Assembly: GCA_964464435.1 (NCBI GenBank)
Contig: CAYXGE010000009.1
Coordinates: 1-34,773 of the forward strand
Direction: 5' to 3'
DNA from: CAYXGE01 sp964464435
Lineage (GTDB): Bacteria; Pseudomonadota; Gammaproteobacteria; Burkholderiales; Methylophilaceae
DNA: 34,773 nt
The notes below the pieces were generated by a model. The model was not told where the DNA came from. It saw only the letters and a list, made by a program, of their open reading frames with translations, and ran no database searches. The first letter of the stretch is position 1. Each line of letters starts with the position of its first letter. A program made the position numbers and the translations under genes. This document shows, piece after piece, positions 6,714 to 15,208 of this stretch.

Positions 6714-7717
6714 CTGCCACCTTAGGCCTGAGGCAACATCATCAGACCAAGGTGACTACCGACGCAACGCCATCTTCGCTATCAGCGGTAATGCCGCATA
6801 TCACCGTGTTGTTGCAAGAGGCAGTAGATGGATTGAATGTGCAAGCCAGCGGGGTATACCTAGACGGTACATTTGGACGTGGCGGGCATAGTAAAAAGAT
6901 ATTAGAACAACTGGGTGAAGGTGGTAGGTTAATTGCGCTAGACCGCGACTTAGCGGCCATTGAATCAGCGCAGAAAATTCAAGATAAGCGATTTCAAATA
7001 TTGCATTGCCATTTTTCAGAAATGAAAACGGCATTAGCAAACATCGGTGTTACCAAACTGGATGGCATCTTGTTGGATTTAGGTATTTCATCACCTCAGA
7101 TTGATGATGGTGAGCGCGGGTTTAGCTTTAGGTTTGATGGTCCATTGGATATGCGCATGGACCAAACAAAGGGGAAAACGGCCGCTGAGTTCTTAGCGGT
7201 TGCAACAGAGCGGCAACTACAGGAGGTAATAAAAAACTATGGTGAAGAACGGTTTGCTAAACAGATTGCAAGGGCGATTATTAAAGAGTGCGCAGGGGGT
7301 AATCGCATCACCACAACTGGACAACTTGCCAAGGTCGTGGCTAGCGCGGTCCCCAAAGTCGAACCTGGGCAGGATCCGGCGACGCGCACCTTTCAAGCTT
7401 TACGGATTTACATCAATCAAGAGCTTGAGGAGTTGTCGTTAGTACTGCCGCAATGTTTATCGTTGCTTAATCCTGAAGGGCGCTTAGCAGTGATTAGTTT
7501 TCATTCATTAGAAGACCGCATTGTTAAGCGCTTTATTCGAGATGAGGCGCATCGAGACGAATTGCCAGCAAACTTTCCAGTGCGAGCAAAAGATTTGCCG
7601 CAACCAAGGATGTTGGCAATAGGAAACGCGATTAAACCAAGTGCGGCAGAAGTAAAACAAAATCCGCGCTCAAGAAGTGCGGTGCTAAGAGTAGCAAAAA
7701 GAACCAGTGTGATATGA
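6710..7717 (+). CDS. rsmH: 16S rRNA (cytosine-1402-N4)-methyltransferase
   Basis: This 335-residue protein (also MraW) is an S-adenosylmethionine-dependent enzyme that methylates N4 of C1402 in the ribosomal decoding centre. Diagnostic stretches are HITVLLQEAVDGL, DGTFGRGGHSKKIL with the SAM-binding glycines, DGILLDLGISSPQID and ISFHSLEDRIVKRF. GTG 6710 overlaps the mraZ stop and has AGAGGG upstream, giving a ~27-residue N-terminal extension (TATLGLRQHHQ...) ahead of the usual family start. An internal ATG at 6791 (MPHITVL) would give the standard length but lacks a ribosome site. The extension may be real or the start may be 6791. ftsL follows after 13 nt. Confidence 0.96.
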   Translation: MTATLGLRQHHQTKVTTDATPSSLSAVMPHITVLLQEAVDGLNVQASGVYLDGTFGRGGHSKKILEQLGEGGRLIALDRDLAAIESAQKIQDKRFQILHCHFSEMKTALANIGVTKLDGILLDLGISSPQIDDGERGFSFRFDGPLDMRMDQTKGKTAAEFLAVATERQLQEVIKNYGEERFAKQIARAIIKECAGGNRITTTGQLAKVVASAVPKVEPGQDPATRTFQALRIYINQELEELSLVLPQCLSLLNPEGRLAVISFHSLEDRIVKRFIRDEAHRDELPANFPVRAKDLPQPRMLAIGNAIKPSAAEVKQNPRSRSAVLRVAKRTSVI

Positions 7718-7730
7718 AAGTTTTTGGTTT

Positions 7731-8042
7731 GTGACTAAGTTAAATTTAATTCTGTTTTTTGTGTTGATTGCCACTGGGTTGGGTGTCATTACGTCACAAC
7801 ATAAAGCAAGAAAGTTATACATAGAGTTACAGCGTTTGCAAGATACGGCTAAACAAGCGCAAGTTGAGTGGGGGCAGTTGCGCTTAGAGCAAGAGACATG
7901 GGGTATGCCGTCACGCGTTGAGAGTATTGCAGCAAAAAGTTTGAATATGGAAGTACCTGATATGAAGCGCATTCAAGTAGTGACAGCGCAACAAGTACAA
8001 CAGGTGCCAGCAATTCAGCCTGCAGCAAAGGAAGCGCAATGA
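7731..8042 (+). CDS. ftsL: Cell division protein FtsL
   Basis: This 103-residue bitopic membrane protein is identified by position (between rsmH and ftsI) and architecture: a short cytoplasmic start (MTKLN), one transmembrane helix (LILFFVLIATGLGVITS), then a periplasmic coiled coil (KARKLYIELQRLQDTAKQ, LRLEQETW) and the short conserved tail where SRVESIAAKSLNM ends the helix. FtsL joins FtsB and FtsQ to activate the FtsWI synthase. The start is GTG 7731 with only a weak ribosome site, so coupling to rsmH is likely. The stop overlaps the ftsI start by 4 nt. Sequence conservation is low in this family, as usual. Confidence 0.9.
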   Translation: MTKLNLILFFVLIATGLGVITSQHKARKLYIELQRLQDTAKQAQVEWGQLRLEQETWGMPSRVESIAAKSLNMEVPDMKRIQVVTAQQVQQVPAIQPAAKEAQ

Positions 8043-9763
8043 GTATTGCGCAAACAACAGTAGTTAAACTACCTGCATGGCGTCGTAGGTTGTTATTGGT
8101 ACTCATTTTGTTTGGCTATTTGGTGTTGTTGGGGCGCAGTGTTTATTTGCAAGGTACGCATCGTGAGTTTTTGCAAAAGAAGGGTGATGCGCGCTATACA
8201 CGCTCTATGGTATTGCCAGCGCATCGCGGCAATATTACGGATAGAAATGGTGATTTATTAGCGATTAGTACGCCAGTTGAATCGATTTGGGCAAGTCCGC
8301 CAGATGTAAAGGCAGATAAAGCGCAAATCAAGCAATTGGCAAAATTGTTAGATTTAAAAGTAGAGCTCGTAGATAAAAAGCTAAGCCATAACGAAAAAGA
8401 ATTTGTTTACTTGAAAAGAAGGCAATCGCCAGAATTGGCTAGAAAAGTAATGCAATTAGGTATACCAGGCGTATTTACACAGCGCGAATATAAACGCTAC
8501 TACCCAGCGGCAGAAGTAGCTGCCCATGTGGTAGGGTTTACGGGCGTGGATGAAACGGGGCAAGAAGGTTTTGAATATGCCTCTGAGCACTGGTTGTCAG
8601 GTAAGTCAGGTAAACGCCATGTAATTAAAGATAGACAAGGGCGCATTATCGAAGATTTGGAAGCCGTAGAAGTGCCACAAGATGGACATGATTTAGTGCT
8701 TTCGATTGACAAAAATATTCAGTATTTGGCCTACCGAGAACTTGCACGTGCGGTAGAAGCGCACAAAGCAAAAGCAGGAGCGATTGTGGTGCTAGATGCC
8801 AAATCAGGTGAAGTGTTGGCAATGGCTAATGTGCCTAGCTATAACCCTAATAATCGCGTCAATATGACAGGAAAATCAAGAAACCGCGCGGTAGTGGATA
8901 TTTTTGAGCCAGGCTCTACTTTAAAGCCATTTGCCGTGGCGGCGGTATTAGACCTTGGGGAATATAAACCTAGTAGCATTATTCAAACTGCACCAGGCTT
9001 TATGTCAATTGGCCCTGCCACTATTCGTGATGCACACCCACATGGTGCGCTTAATGTGTCACAAGTTATTCAAAAATCCTCTAATGTGGGGACCGCTAAA
9101 ATGGCGCTTACACTCAAACCAGAATATATGTGGAGTGTGTATAACCAAGTGGGTTTTGGTCGGCCATCAAATATCGGCTTTCCGGGTGAAGCGTCAGGTA
9201 AGTTGCGTAACTTTAAGAGTTGGCGCCCGATTGAGCAAGCAACCATGTCATATGGGCATGGCGTTAGCATGACCCTACTGCAATTGGCTCGGGCATATAC
9301 CGTATTTGCCAATGATGGTGAGATTAAGCCTGTTTCTTTACTTAAGCTTAAAGAAACTCCAGTGGGTCAGCAAGTGTTTAAACCAGAAACTGCAAATGCA
9401 TTAAAAGATATGTTGGAGCTTGTGGTGCAACCAGGCGGCACCGCCGTACGCGCACAGGTGGCAGGTTATCGAGTAGCAGGTAAAACGGGTACAGCACACA
9501 AGCCAGGAATAGGCGGCTATGAAGAAGATAAATATGTGGCTTCATTTGTGGGTATGGCGCCTGCTTCAAACCCTAAACTGATTATTGCTGTGATGGTGGA
9601 TGAGCCTAGCAACGGACAATATTATGGAGGTGCAGTTTCAGCGCCAGTGTTTAGTAAAGTCATGGCAGATGCCTTGCGTATGATGGCTGTGCCGCAAGAT
9701 GCGCCTAATAATAATGTGGTGATACCGCCAGCGAATGAGCCAGAAGTGATGGAGGCGACATGA
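8039..9763 (+). CDS. ftsI: Peptidoglycan D,D-transpeptidase FtsI (PBP3)
   Basis: This 574-residue class-B penicillin-binding protein cross-links septal peptidoglycan in complex with FtsW. It has a cytoplasmic RRR stretch and one N-terminal transmembrane segment (about 18-34), a pedestal domain starting with RGNITDRNGDLLA, and a transpeptidase domain with all three active-site motifs: STLK (Ser293, Lys296), SSN (347-349) and KTG (482-484). The N-terminal anchor and the position between ftsL and murE identify it as FtsI rather than PBP2. ATGA overlaps join it to both neighbours. No motif is altered. Confidence 0.98.
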   Translation: MSIAQTTVVKLPAWRRRLLLVLILFGYLVLLGRSVYLQGTHREFLQKKGDARYTRSMVLPAHRGNITDRNGDLLAISTPVESIWASPPDVKADKAQIKQLAKLLDLKVELVDKKLSHNEKEFVYLKRRQSPELARKVMQLGIPGVFTQREYKRYYPAAEVAAHVVGFTGVDETGQEGFEYASEHWLSGKSGKRHVIKDRQGRIIEDLEAVEVPQDGHDLVLSIDKNIQYLAYRELARAVEAHKAKAGAIVVLDAKSGEVLAMANVPSYNPNNRVNMTGKSRNRAVVDIFEPGSTLKPFAVAAVLDLGEYKPSSIIQTAPGFMSIGPATIRDAHPHGALNVSQVIQKSSNVGTAKMALTLKPEYMWSVYNQVGFGRPSNIGFPGEASGKLRNFKSWRPIEQATMSYGHGVSMTLLQLARAYTVFANDGEIKPVSLLKLKETPVGQQVFKPETANALKDMLELVVQPGGTAVRAQVAGYRVAGKTGTAHKPGIGGYEEDKYVASFVGMAPASNPKLIIAVMVDEPSNGQYYGGAVSAPVFSKVMADALRMMAVPQDAPNNNVVIPPANEPEVMEAT

Positions 9764-11202
9764 GTGTGCTAACCACCATGCAATTATCAGCGCTGGAAAT
9801 TACCCACATGACTTCTGATAGCCGCGAAGTTACTCAAAACAGCGTGTTTGTGGCCTATATCGGGGAGCGCAATGATGGTAGAAACTACATTGCGCAAGCC
9901 ATAGCTAATGGCGCAAAAGCAGTGATTTATGAAGCTGAAAACTTTACTTGGAATCCTGCATGGCAAGTGCTACACCATGCTGTACCGCAATTGCGAAAAC
10001 AAGTGAGTGAGATTGCCAGTGAGTTTTATGGTCATCCCTCAAATAAGTTGTGGGTTATCGGCGTGACTGGTACCAATGGTAAAACCAGTTGCACGCAATG
10101 GATTGCCAATGCTATGAATGCCTTAGGTAAGAAAACAGCGGTCATTGGTACCTTAGGCAATGGGTTTGTGGGGCAATTAAGTGCAACCAATAACACCACA
10201 CCTGACCCCATATTGTTGCAACAAATGTTAGCTGAGTATCTTGCGCAGGGCGCAGAAGTGGTGGCGATGGAAGTGTCATCACATGGCTTGGCGCAAGGGC
10301 GTGTAAGCGCTGTGGCCTTTGATATTGCGGTATTCACCAACTTAACGCATGACCATTTAGACTATCACGGCAATATGGAGCATTATGCGGCAGCAAAACG
10401 CATACTATTTGATATGCCGTGTTTAAAGCATGCCATTTTGAATATTGACGATGCTTATGGTGCGCAATGGGCGCATGAACTCATTGCGCAGGGTAAGGCT
10501 GTAACAACTTACGGATTTGCAAAAGCCACTATTAATGCGACCAAGCTAGTGCTCAATCAATCTGGGCTAGAAATGCAAGTTCAAACAAGCCAAGCAAGTA
10601 GCGTATTAAAAGCCGCTTTATATGGCAAGTTTAATGCAAGTAATTTACTAGCAGTATTGGCGAGTTTATTGGTAAGTGGCATTACCTTTGAGCAAGCGAT
10701 AAAAGTCATGCAGGAACTAAAGCCTGTTGCAGGACGCATGCAGTCATTTGGCGGTGAAAAAACACCCATCGTCATTGTTGATTATGCACACACCCCAGAC
10801 GCCTTAGAAAAAGTATTAGCCACCTTGCGTGAGCAAACACCAGGTCAATTAATCTGTGTATTTGGTTGTGGTGGCAACCGTGATGTCGCTAAGCGCGCTC
10901 CAATGGGCAAAATTGCCAGTGAAATTGCAGATGTTGTGATTGTGACTACAGATAATCCAAGAGATGAAGCTCCTGAAGAAATTGCCGCACAAATTTTACA
11001 AGGCATTGCGCGTGATTGTTTGCTTGAGTTAGATAGAACAAAAGCCATTTTAACTGCAATTTCCAAAGCCTCGCCTGACGATATTGTGCTTGTTGCGGGT
11101 AAGGGGCATGAGGATTACCAAGAAATTAGAGGCGTAAAAACGCCGTTTAGTGATGTGCAAGTGGTAACACAAGCATTAGCAGAATATGAGGTGACAATAT
11201 GA
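9760..11202 (+). CDS. murE: UDP-MurNAc-L-Ala-D-Glu:meso-diaminopimelate ligase
   Basis: This 480-residue Mur ligase adds the third residue of the stem peptide. The ATP-binding loop is GTNGKT at 104-109. EVSSHGLAQGRV and the NLTHDHLDYHGNMEHY region are typical of MurE, and DNPR at 398-401 is the known signature of specificity for meso-diaminopimelate rather than lysine. The protein therefore predicts Gram-negative-type A1-gamma peptidoglycan. It overlaps ftsI and murF by 4 nt each. Confidence 0.98.
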   Translation: MSVLTTMQLSALEITHMTSDSREVTQNSVFVAYIGERNDGRNYIAQAIANGAKAVIYEAENFTWNPAWQVLHHAVPQLRKQVSEIASEFYGHPSNKLWVIGVTGTNGKTSCTQWIANAMNALGKKTAVIGTLGNGFVGQLSATNNTTPDPILLQQMLAEYLAQGAEVVAMEVSSHGLAQGRVSAVAFDIAVFTNLTHDHLDYHGNMEHYAAAKRILFDMPCLKHAILNIDDAYGAQWAHELIAQGKAVTTYGFAKATINATKLVLNQSGLEMQVQTSQASSVLKAALYGKFNASNLLAVLASLLVSGITFEQAIKVMQELKPVAGRMQSFGGEKTPIVIVDYAHTPDALEKVLATLREQTPGQLICVFGCGGNRDVAKRAPMGKIASEIADVVIVTTDNPRDEAPEEIAAQILQGIARDCLLELDRTKAILTAISKASPDDIVLVAGKGHEDYQEIRGVKTPFSDVQVVTQALAEYEVTI

Positions 11203-12572
11203 TGCGGATGTCTGAATTAGCAACTGCTGTAAACGGAACGTTGATAGGTGAAGATGTTGAGTTTACTAGTGTGGGCAGTGATAGTCGTAGTTTGACTGCA
11301 GGGCAATTGTTTGTGGCGCTCAAAGGTGAAAATTTTGATGGGCATGATTATGTGGCACAAACAATAAAATTGGGTGCTGCGGGGGCTTTGGTATCAACAC
11401 AGCAAGGGCATTTGCCACAAGTCTTAGTGCAAGATACTAAATTAGCCTTAGGGCTGTTAGCGAGCTATTGGCGAACAAAGATGGCGATTCCTGTGATTGC
11501 CATTACTGGCAGCAACGGCAAAACCTCAGTGAAGGAAATGTTAGCTTCAATACTCGCGCAACATACTGGTGACCCAGATAAAGTGCTTGCTACTCAAGGT
11601 AATTTAAATAATGACATTGGTCTGCCTTTAACTTTGCTAAGGCTTAAGCCTCAACATCAGTTTGCTGTGGCTGAGATGGGCATGAACCATGCTGGAGAAA
11701 TCCGCTACTTAAGTCATCTTGCAAAACCAAATGTAGCCCTTGTAAACAACGCATCTGCTGCACATCTTGGCGGACTGGGAAGTGTTGAAGCCATTGCACA
11801 GGCTAAGGGTGAGATTTTTGAAGGCTTGGTGACTGATGGCATCGCGGTCATTAATGCAGATGACTTCTATGCGGACTATTGGCGTGGTGTTGCCAAGCAA
11901 CATCAACAAATGACGTTTGGGCTTGCGCATGCATCAGATATTTCAGCCAATTATCAATTGCGAAGTGAGGATAGTGAGTTGGAGCTCAATACCAGCAAGG
12001 GTATTTGTACATTTACCCTTCCTGTTGCGGGTTTGCACAATGTTAAAAATGCATTAGCTGCTACTACGCTGGCATTGGCTGTTGGTGTAAGTTTAAACGC
12101 TATTGCTGAAGGATTAAGCAAATTTAATGGCGTAAAAGGACGGTTGCACCATAAGCGCGGTATCAACGGTGCAACTTTGATTGATGATACTTATAACGCT
12201 AATCCTGCCTCTATGAAGGCCGCGATTGATGTGCTGGCAAGCAAGAATGGGCAAAAAATATTAGTGCTGGGAGATATGGGTGAATTAGGAGATAGCGCAC
12301 CCATTTTGCATGCCGAGATTGGTGAATATGCCAAACAAAAGGGTATTGATGCGCTTTATACGCTTGGTAATTTGAGTATGGAAATGAGTCGGGCATTTTC
12401 TGCAACACCTCAACATTTTAGCGATGCTAATACATTGGCTGAAGTCATCAAAAAAAGCATGAACGAAAATACTCATGTGCTGATTAAAGGCTCGCGTTTT
12501 ATGAAAATGGAACAAGTGGTTGCATTGCTTCAAGAGCCGCCATTACAAAAAAATAGTGAGGAGAAACGCTAA
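11199..12572 (+). CDS. murF: UDP-MurNAc-tripeptide:D-Ala-D-Ala ligase
   Basis: This 457-residue Mur ligase attaches D-Ala-D-Ala to complete the UDP-MurNAc-pentapeptide in the cytoplasm. The P-loop GSNGKTS is at 104-110, followed by NNDIGLPLTLL and AEMGMNHAGEI, which set MurF apart from MurC/D/E, and DDTYNANPASM further on. The start is an ATGATG doublet at 11199/11202; the first ATG overlaps murE in the cluster's usual ATGA style. Its stop overlaps the mraY start by 1 nt. Confidence 0.98.
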   Translation: MMRMSELATAVNGTLIGEDVEFTSVGSDSRSLTAGQLFVALKGENFDGHDYVAQTIKLGAAGALVSTQQGHLPQVLVQDTKLALGLLASYWRTKMAIPVIAITGSNGKTSVKEMLASILAQHTGDPDKVLATQGNLNNDIGLPLTLLRLKPQHQFAVAEMGMNHAGEIRYLSHLAKPNVALVNNASAAHLGGLGSVEAIAQAKGEIFEGLVTDGIAVINADDFYADYWRGVAKQHQQMTFGLAHASDISANYQLRSEDSELELNTSKGICTFTLPVAGLHNVKNALAATTLALAVGVSLNAIAEGLSKFNGVKGRLHHKRGINGATLIDDTYNANPASMKAAIDVLASKNGQKILVLGDMGELGDSAPILHAEIGEYAKQKGIDALYTLGNLSMEMSRAFSATPQHFSDANTLAEVIKKSMNENTHVLIKGSRFMKMEQVVALLQEPPLQKNSEEKR

Positions 12573-13675
12573 TGTTATTGGAACTAGCAAAATGGTTGGC
12601 GCAAGACATACGTGGTTTTAATGTATTTAATTACATTACGCTGCGGGCGGTATTGGCGACGATGACAGCATTGCTGATTTCATTTGTGATTGGTCCTGCT
12701 TTAATTCGAAAGCTCACACAATATAAAGTAGGTCAGACTGTACGTAGTGACGGCCCGCAAACGCACCTTATTAAGACGGGTACGCCTACTATGGGGGGTG
12801 CGCTCATATTGATTTCGATTGGTGTTTCTACCTTGTTATGGGCTGATTTATCAAACCGTTTTGTCTGGGTGGTGATGATTGTTACCTTGGGGTTTGGCGC
12901 AGTGGGTTGGGTTGATGACTGGAGGAAAGTAGTCAATCGTAATCCAGATGGCTTGTCAGCCAAAGAAAAGTATTTTTGGCAAACATTGGTGGGGTTGGGC
13001 TCAGCCGTTTATTTATGGCAAACCGCAGTCACGCCAGCAGAAACTACGTTAATTGTACCATTTTTTAAAACGCTGGTATTTCCGCTTGGCGCCTTGAGTT
13101 TTATTGTGCTCACCTATCTGGTTATTGTAGGCAGTAGTAATGCGGTAAATTTAACCGATGGATTAGATGGTTTGGCAATTTTGCCAACAGTGTTAGTCAG
13201 TGGTGCGTTGGGTATATTTGCCTATGTGGCAGGCCACTTATATTTCTCAAAATATTTAGGCATACCGTATGTGCCAGGCGCGGGTGAGCTCACCGTGTTT
13301 TGTGCCGCCATGGCTGGTGCTGGTCTGGGATTCTTGTGGTTTAACGCTTATCCAGCTGAAGTGTTTATGGGTGATGTTGGCGCTTTGGCCTTGGGCGGAG
13401 CATTAGGCACGGTTGCGGTTATTGTGCGACAAGAAATTGTGCTGTTTATTATGGGGGGCGTATTTGTTATGGAAACGCTGTCAGTAGCGGCACAAGTCAG
13501 CTACTTTAAATATACCAAACGTAAATACGGTGAAGGTAAACGAATCTTTTTAATGGCGCCACTGCATCACCATTATGAGCAAAAAGGCTGGAAAGAGACT
13601 CAAGTGGTAGTGCGCTTTTGGATTATTACCATGATGTTGGTATTGATAGGCTTAGCGAGCTTGAAGATTCGCTAG
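12572..13675 (+). CDS. mraY: Phospho-MurNAc-pentapeptide translocase MraY
   Basis: This 367-residue polytopic inner-membrane enzyme transfers phospho-MurNAc-pentapeptide to undecaprenyl phosphate, making lipid I. About ten hydrophobic segments are present. The conserved catalytic and binding sites are intact: Asp115-Asp116 in VGWVDDWRK, NLTDGLDGLA at 193-202, and the cytoplasmic His-rich loop HHHYEQKGW near 332-340. GTGAGGAG lies ahead of the ATG. This is the last gene of the first tightly packed block: the next gene, murD, begins 135 nt later after a large inverted repeat whose arm starts one base after this stop codon. Confidence 0.98.
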   Translation: MLLELAKWLAQDIRGFNVFNYITLRAVLATMTALLISFVIGPALIRKLTQYKVGQTVRSDGPQTHLIKTGTPTMGGALILISIGVSTLLWADLSNRFVWVVMIVTLGFGAVGWVDDWRKVVNRNPDGLSAKEKYFWQTLVGLGSAVYLWQTAVTPAETTLIVPFFKTLVFPLGALSFIVLTYLVIVGSSNAVNLTDGLDGLAILPTVLVSGALGIFAYVAGHLYFSKYLGIPYVPGAGELTVFCAAMAGAGLGFLWFNAYPAEVFMGDVGALALGGALGTVAVIVRQEIVLFIMGGVFVMETLSVAAQVSYFKYTKRKYGEGKRIFLMAPLHHHYEQKGWKETQVVVRFWIITMMLVLIGLASLKIR

Positions 13676-13676
13676 G

Positions 13677-13782
13677 AGGTTCTTTTGAAAATCAAAAATA
13701 ACGGTGTTGTCGTGCCTTGCTGTACAAGTGCGTACTATCTTCGGCACTCTAGCCTTGTTCTTTTTGATTTTGAAAAGAACCT
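13677..13782 (+). repeat. 106-nt inverted repeat between mraY and murD (element 2)
   Basis: A 22-nt left arm (13677-13698, beginning AGGTTCTTTTG) is complementary to 13761-13782 with a single G-G mismatch. On the same axis, GTGCC (13712-13716) pairs with GGCAC (13743-13747). Inside lies GCTGTAC-N6-GTACTATCT (13719-13740), identical at all 16 fixed positions to the minus strand of the element after groEL (1810-1831), and GTTGT / TCGTGC words to its left are shared too. The outer arms of the two elements are unrelated. It is the only sizeable insertion between the packed mur and fts genes before ftsQ. The cluster transcript would fold here into a long hairpin. Confidence 0.85.
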
Positions 13783-13810
13783 TGAGGTGTTAAGTAACTT
13801 TGGTTAAAAA

Positions 13811-15208
13811 ATGAAAAAAGTTGAGTTAAAGGATAAAAACGTATTGGTGCTGGGCCTTGGTGATACAGGGCTTTCAGCATTGCGCTGGCTACAAGGCCAA
13901 GGCGCACGTTTGTCTGTGGCGGATACCCGTGTAACGCCACCAAATTTAGCCGCCATTCAAGCAGAATTTCAGCATGTTGAGCTTTATTTAGGTGAATATC
14001 AAGAATCTACCTTCGTGCAGGCAGAGGTGTTGGTGCTCAGCCCTGGCGTGTCAGTTAAAACGCCATTGGTGCAAGCGTCTATTGCGCGTGGCATCCCTGT
14101 TGTGGGCGATGTTGAGTTATTTGCCCAATTTAAACCCACACAATCTAAAGTCATCGGCATAACAGGCTCAAACGGCAAAACTACAGTGACCTCGTTAGTG
14201 GGTGAAATATGTAAAGCGGCAGGCTTAAACACGATTGTTGCAGGCAATATCGGCTTGCCCGTATTAGATACTTTGTCTATGCCAGCGCCTGATGTTTATG
14301 TGCTTGAGCTATCAAGCTTTCAGTTAGAAACAACACGCTCATTGAATGCCGATGTTGCCACCATGTTAAATTTAAGTGAGGATCATTTAGATCGTCATGA
14401 TGATATGGCAGATTACGCCCTCGCTAAGCGCGCAGTTTTTAATGGCAACGGCATACAGGTGCTCAACCGAGATGATAGTTATAGTATGCAGATGGCACAG
14501 CCAAACAGAGATATGGTCACTTTTGGACTAGATTTGGCAAATACTTCTCAAGACTATGGTGTGCATGTCATTGATAAACAAGTTTGGTTAATGCAAGGTA
14601 ATACACAGCTACTGAAAATGGCTGATACTAAACTTACAGGCCTGCACAACGCTGCCAATGTTTTAGCAGCAATTGCTTTATGCAGAGCCATTGATATTCC
14701 AATGGCAGAGATACTAAAAGCTGTCAGCCAGTTTAAGGGGTTGCCACATCGCGTGGAGTGGGTGGCGCAGATAAATCAAGTCGATTTTTATGATGACTCT
14801 AAGGGTACTAATGTAGGTGCTACGTGTGCTGCGATTGCGGGCATGCAACAAAAAGTGGTGTTGATTGCAGGTGGTGATGGTAAAGGCCAAGACTTTAGTC
14901 CGCTTAAAGCACCTATTGAACAAAACGCACGTGCTGTGGTGTTGATTGGAAGAGACGCACCACTTATCGAGCAAGCATTACTGCCTAGCGATGTTCCGAT
15001 GTATCGCGCAATTGATTTGCCAGAAGCCGTTGCAATTGGTCTAAAAGTAGCAAAACAAGGCGATGCCGTATTGTTATCTCCTGCCTGTGCTAGTTTTGAT
15101 ATGTTTAAAAATTATGTACATCGCGCTGAAGTATTTGTTGAAGCCGTCAATCATTTGGCAATTCGCGCACAACAAAATAGTGCCTATCAGACTGGGGTGC
15201 AAGCATGA
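13811..15208 (+). CDS. murD: UDP-MurNAc-L-alanine:D-glutamate ligase
   Basis: This 465-residue Mur ligase adds D-glutamate to UDP-MurNAc-L-Ala. It has the N-terminal Rossmann-type start VLVLGLGDTGLSAL, the P-loop GSNGKTT at 119-125, ELSSFQLETT, the NLSEDHLDRHDDM motif, and the C-terminal DDSKGTNVGAT segment typical of MurD. ATG 13811 is the first possible start, since a TAA lies just upstream in frame. Its ribosome site is poor; GAGGTG is about 22 nt away, at the edge of the inverted repeat, so translation may depend on the folding of that region. It overlaps ftsW by 4 nt. Confidence 0.98.
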   Translation: MKKVELKDKNVLVLGLGDTGLSALRWLQGQGARLSVADTRVTPPNLAAIQAEFQHVELYLGEYQESTFVQAEVLVLSPGVSVKTPLVQASIARGIPVVGDVELFAQFKPTQSKVIGITGSNGKTTVTSLVGEICKAAGLNTIVAGNIGLPVLDTLSMPAPDVYVLELSSFQLETTRSLNADVATMLNLSEDHLDRHDDMADYALAKRAVFNGNGIQVLNRDDSYSMQMAQPNRDMVTFGLDLANTSQDYGVHVIDKQVWLMQGNTQLLKMADTKLTGLHNAANVLAAIALCRAIDIPMAEILKAVSQFKGLPHRVEWVAQINQVDFYDDSKGTNVGATCAAIAGMQQKVVLIAGGDGKGQDFSPLKAPIEQNARAVVLIGRDAPLIEQALLPSDVPMYRAIDLPEAVAIGLKVAKQGDAVLLSPACASFDMFKNYVHRAEVFVEAVNHLAIRAQQNSAYQTGVQA

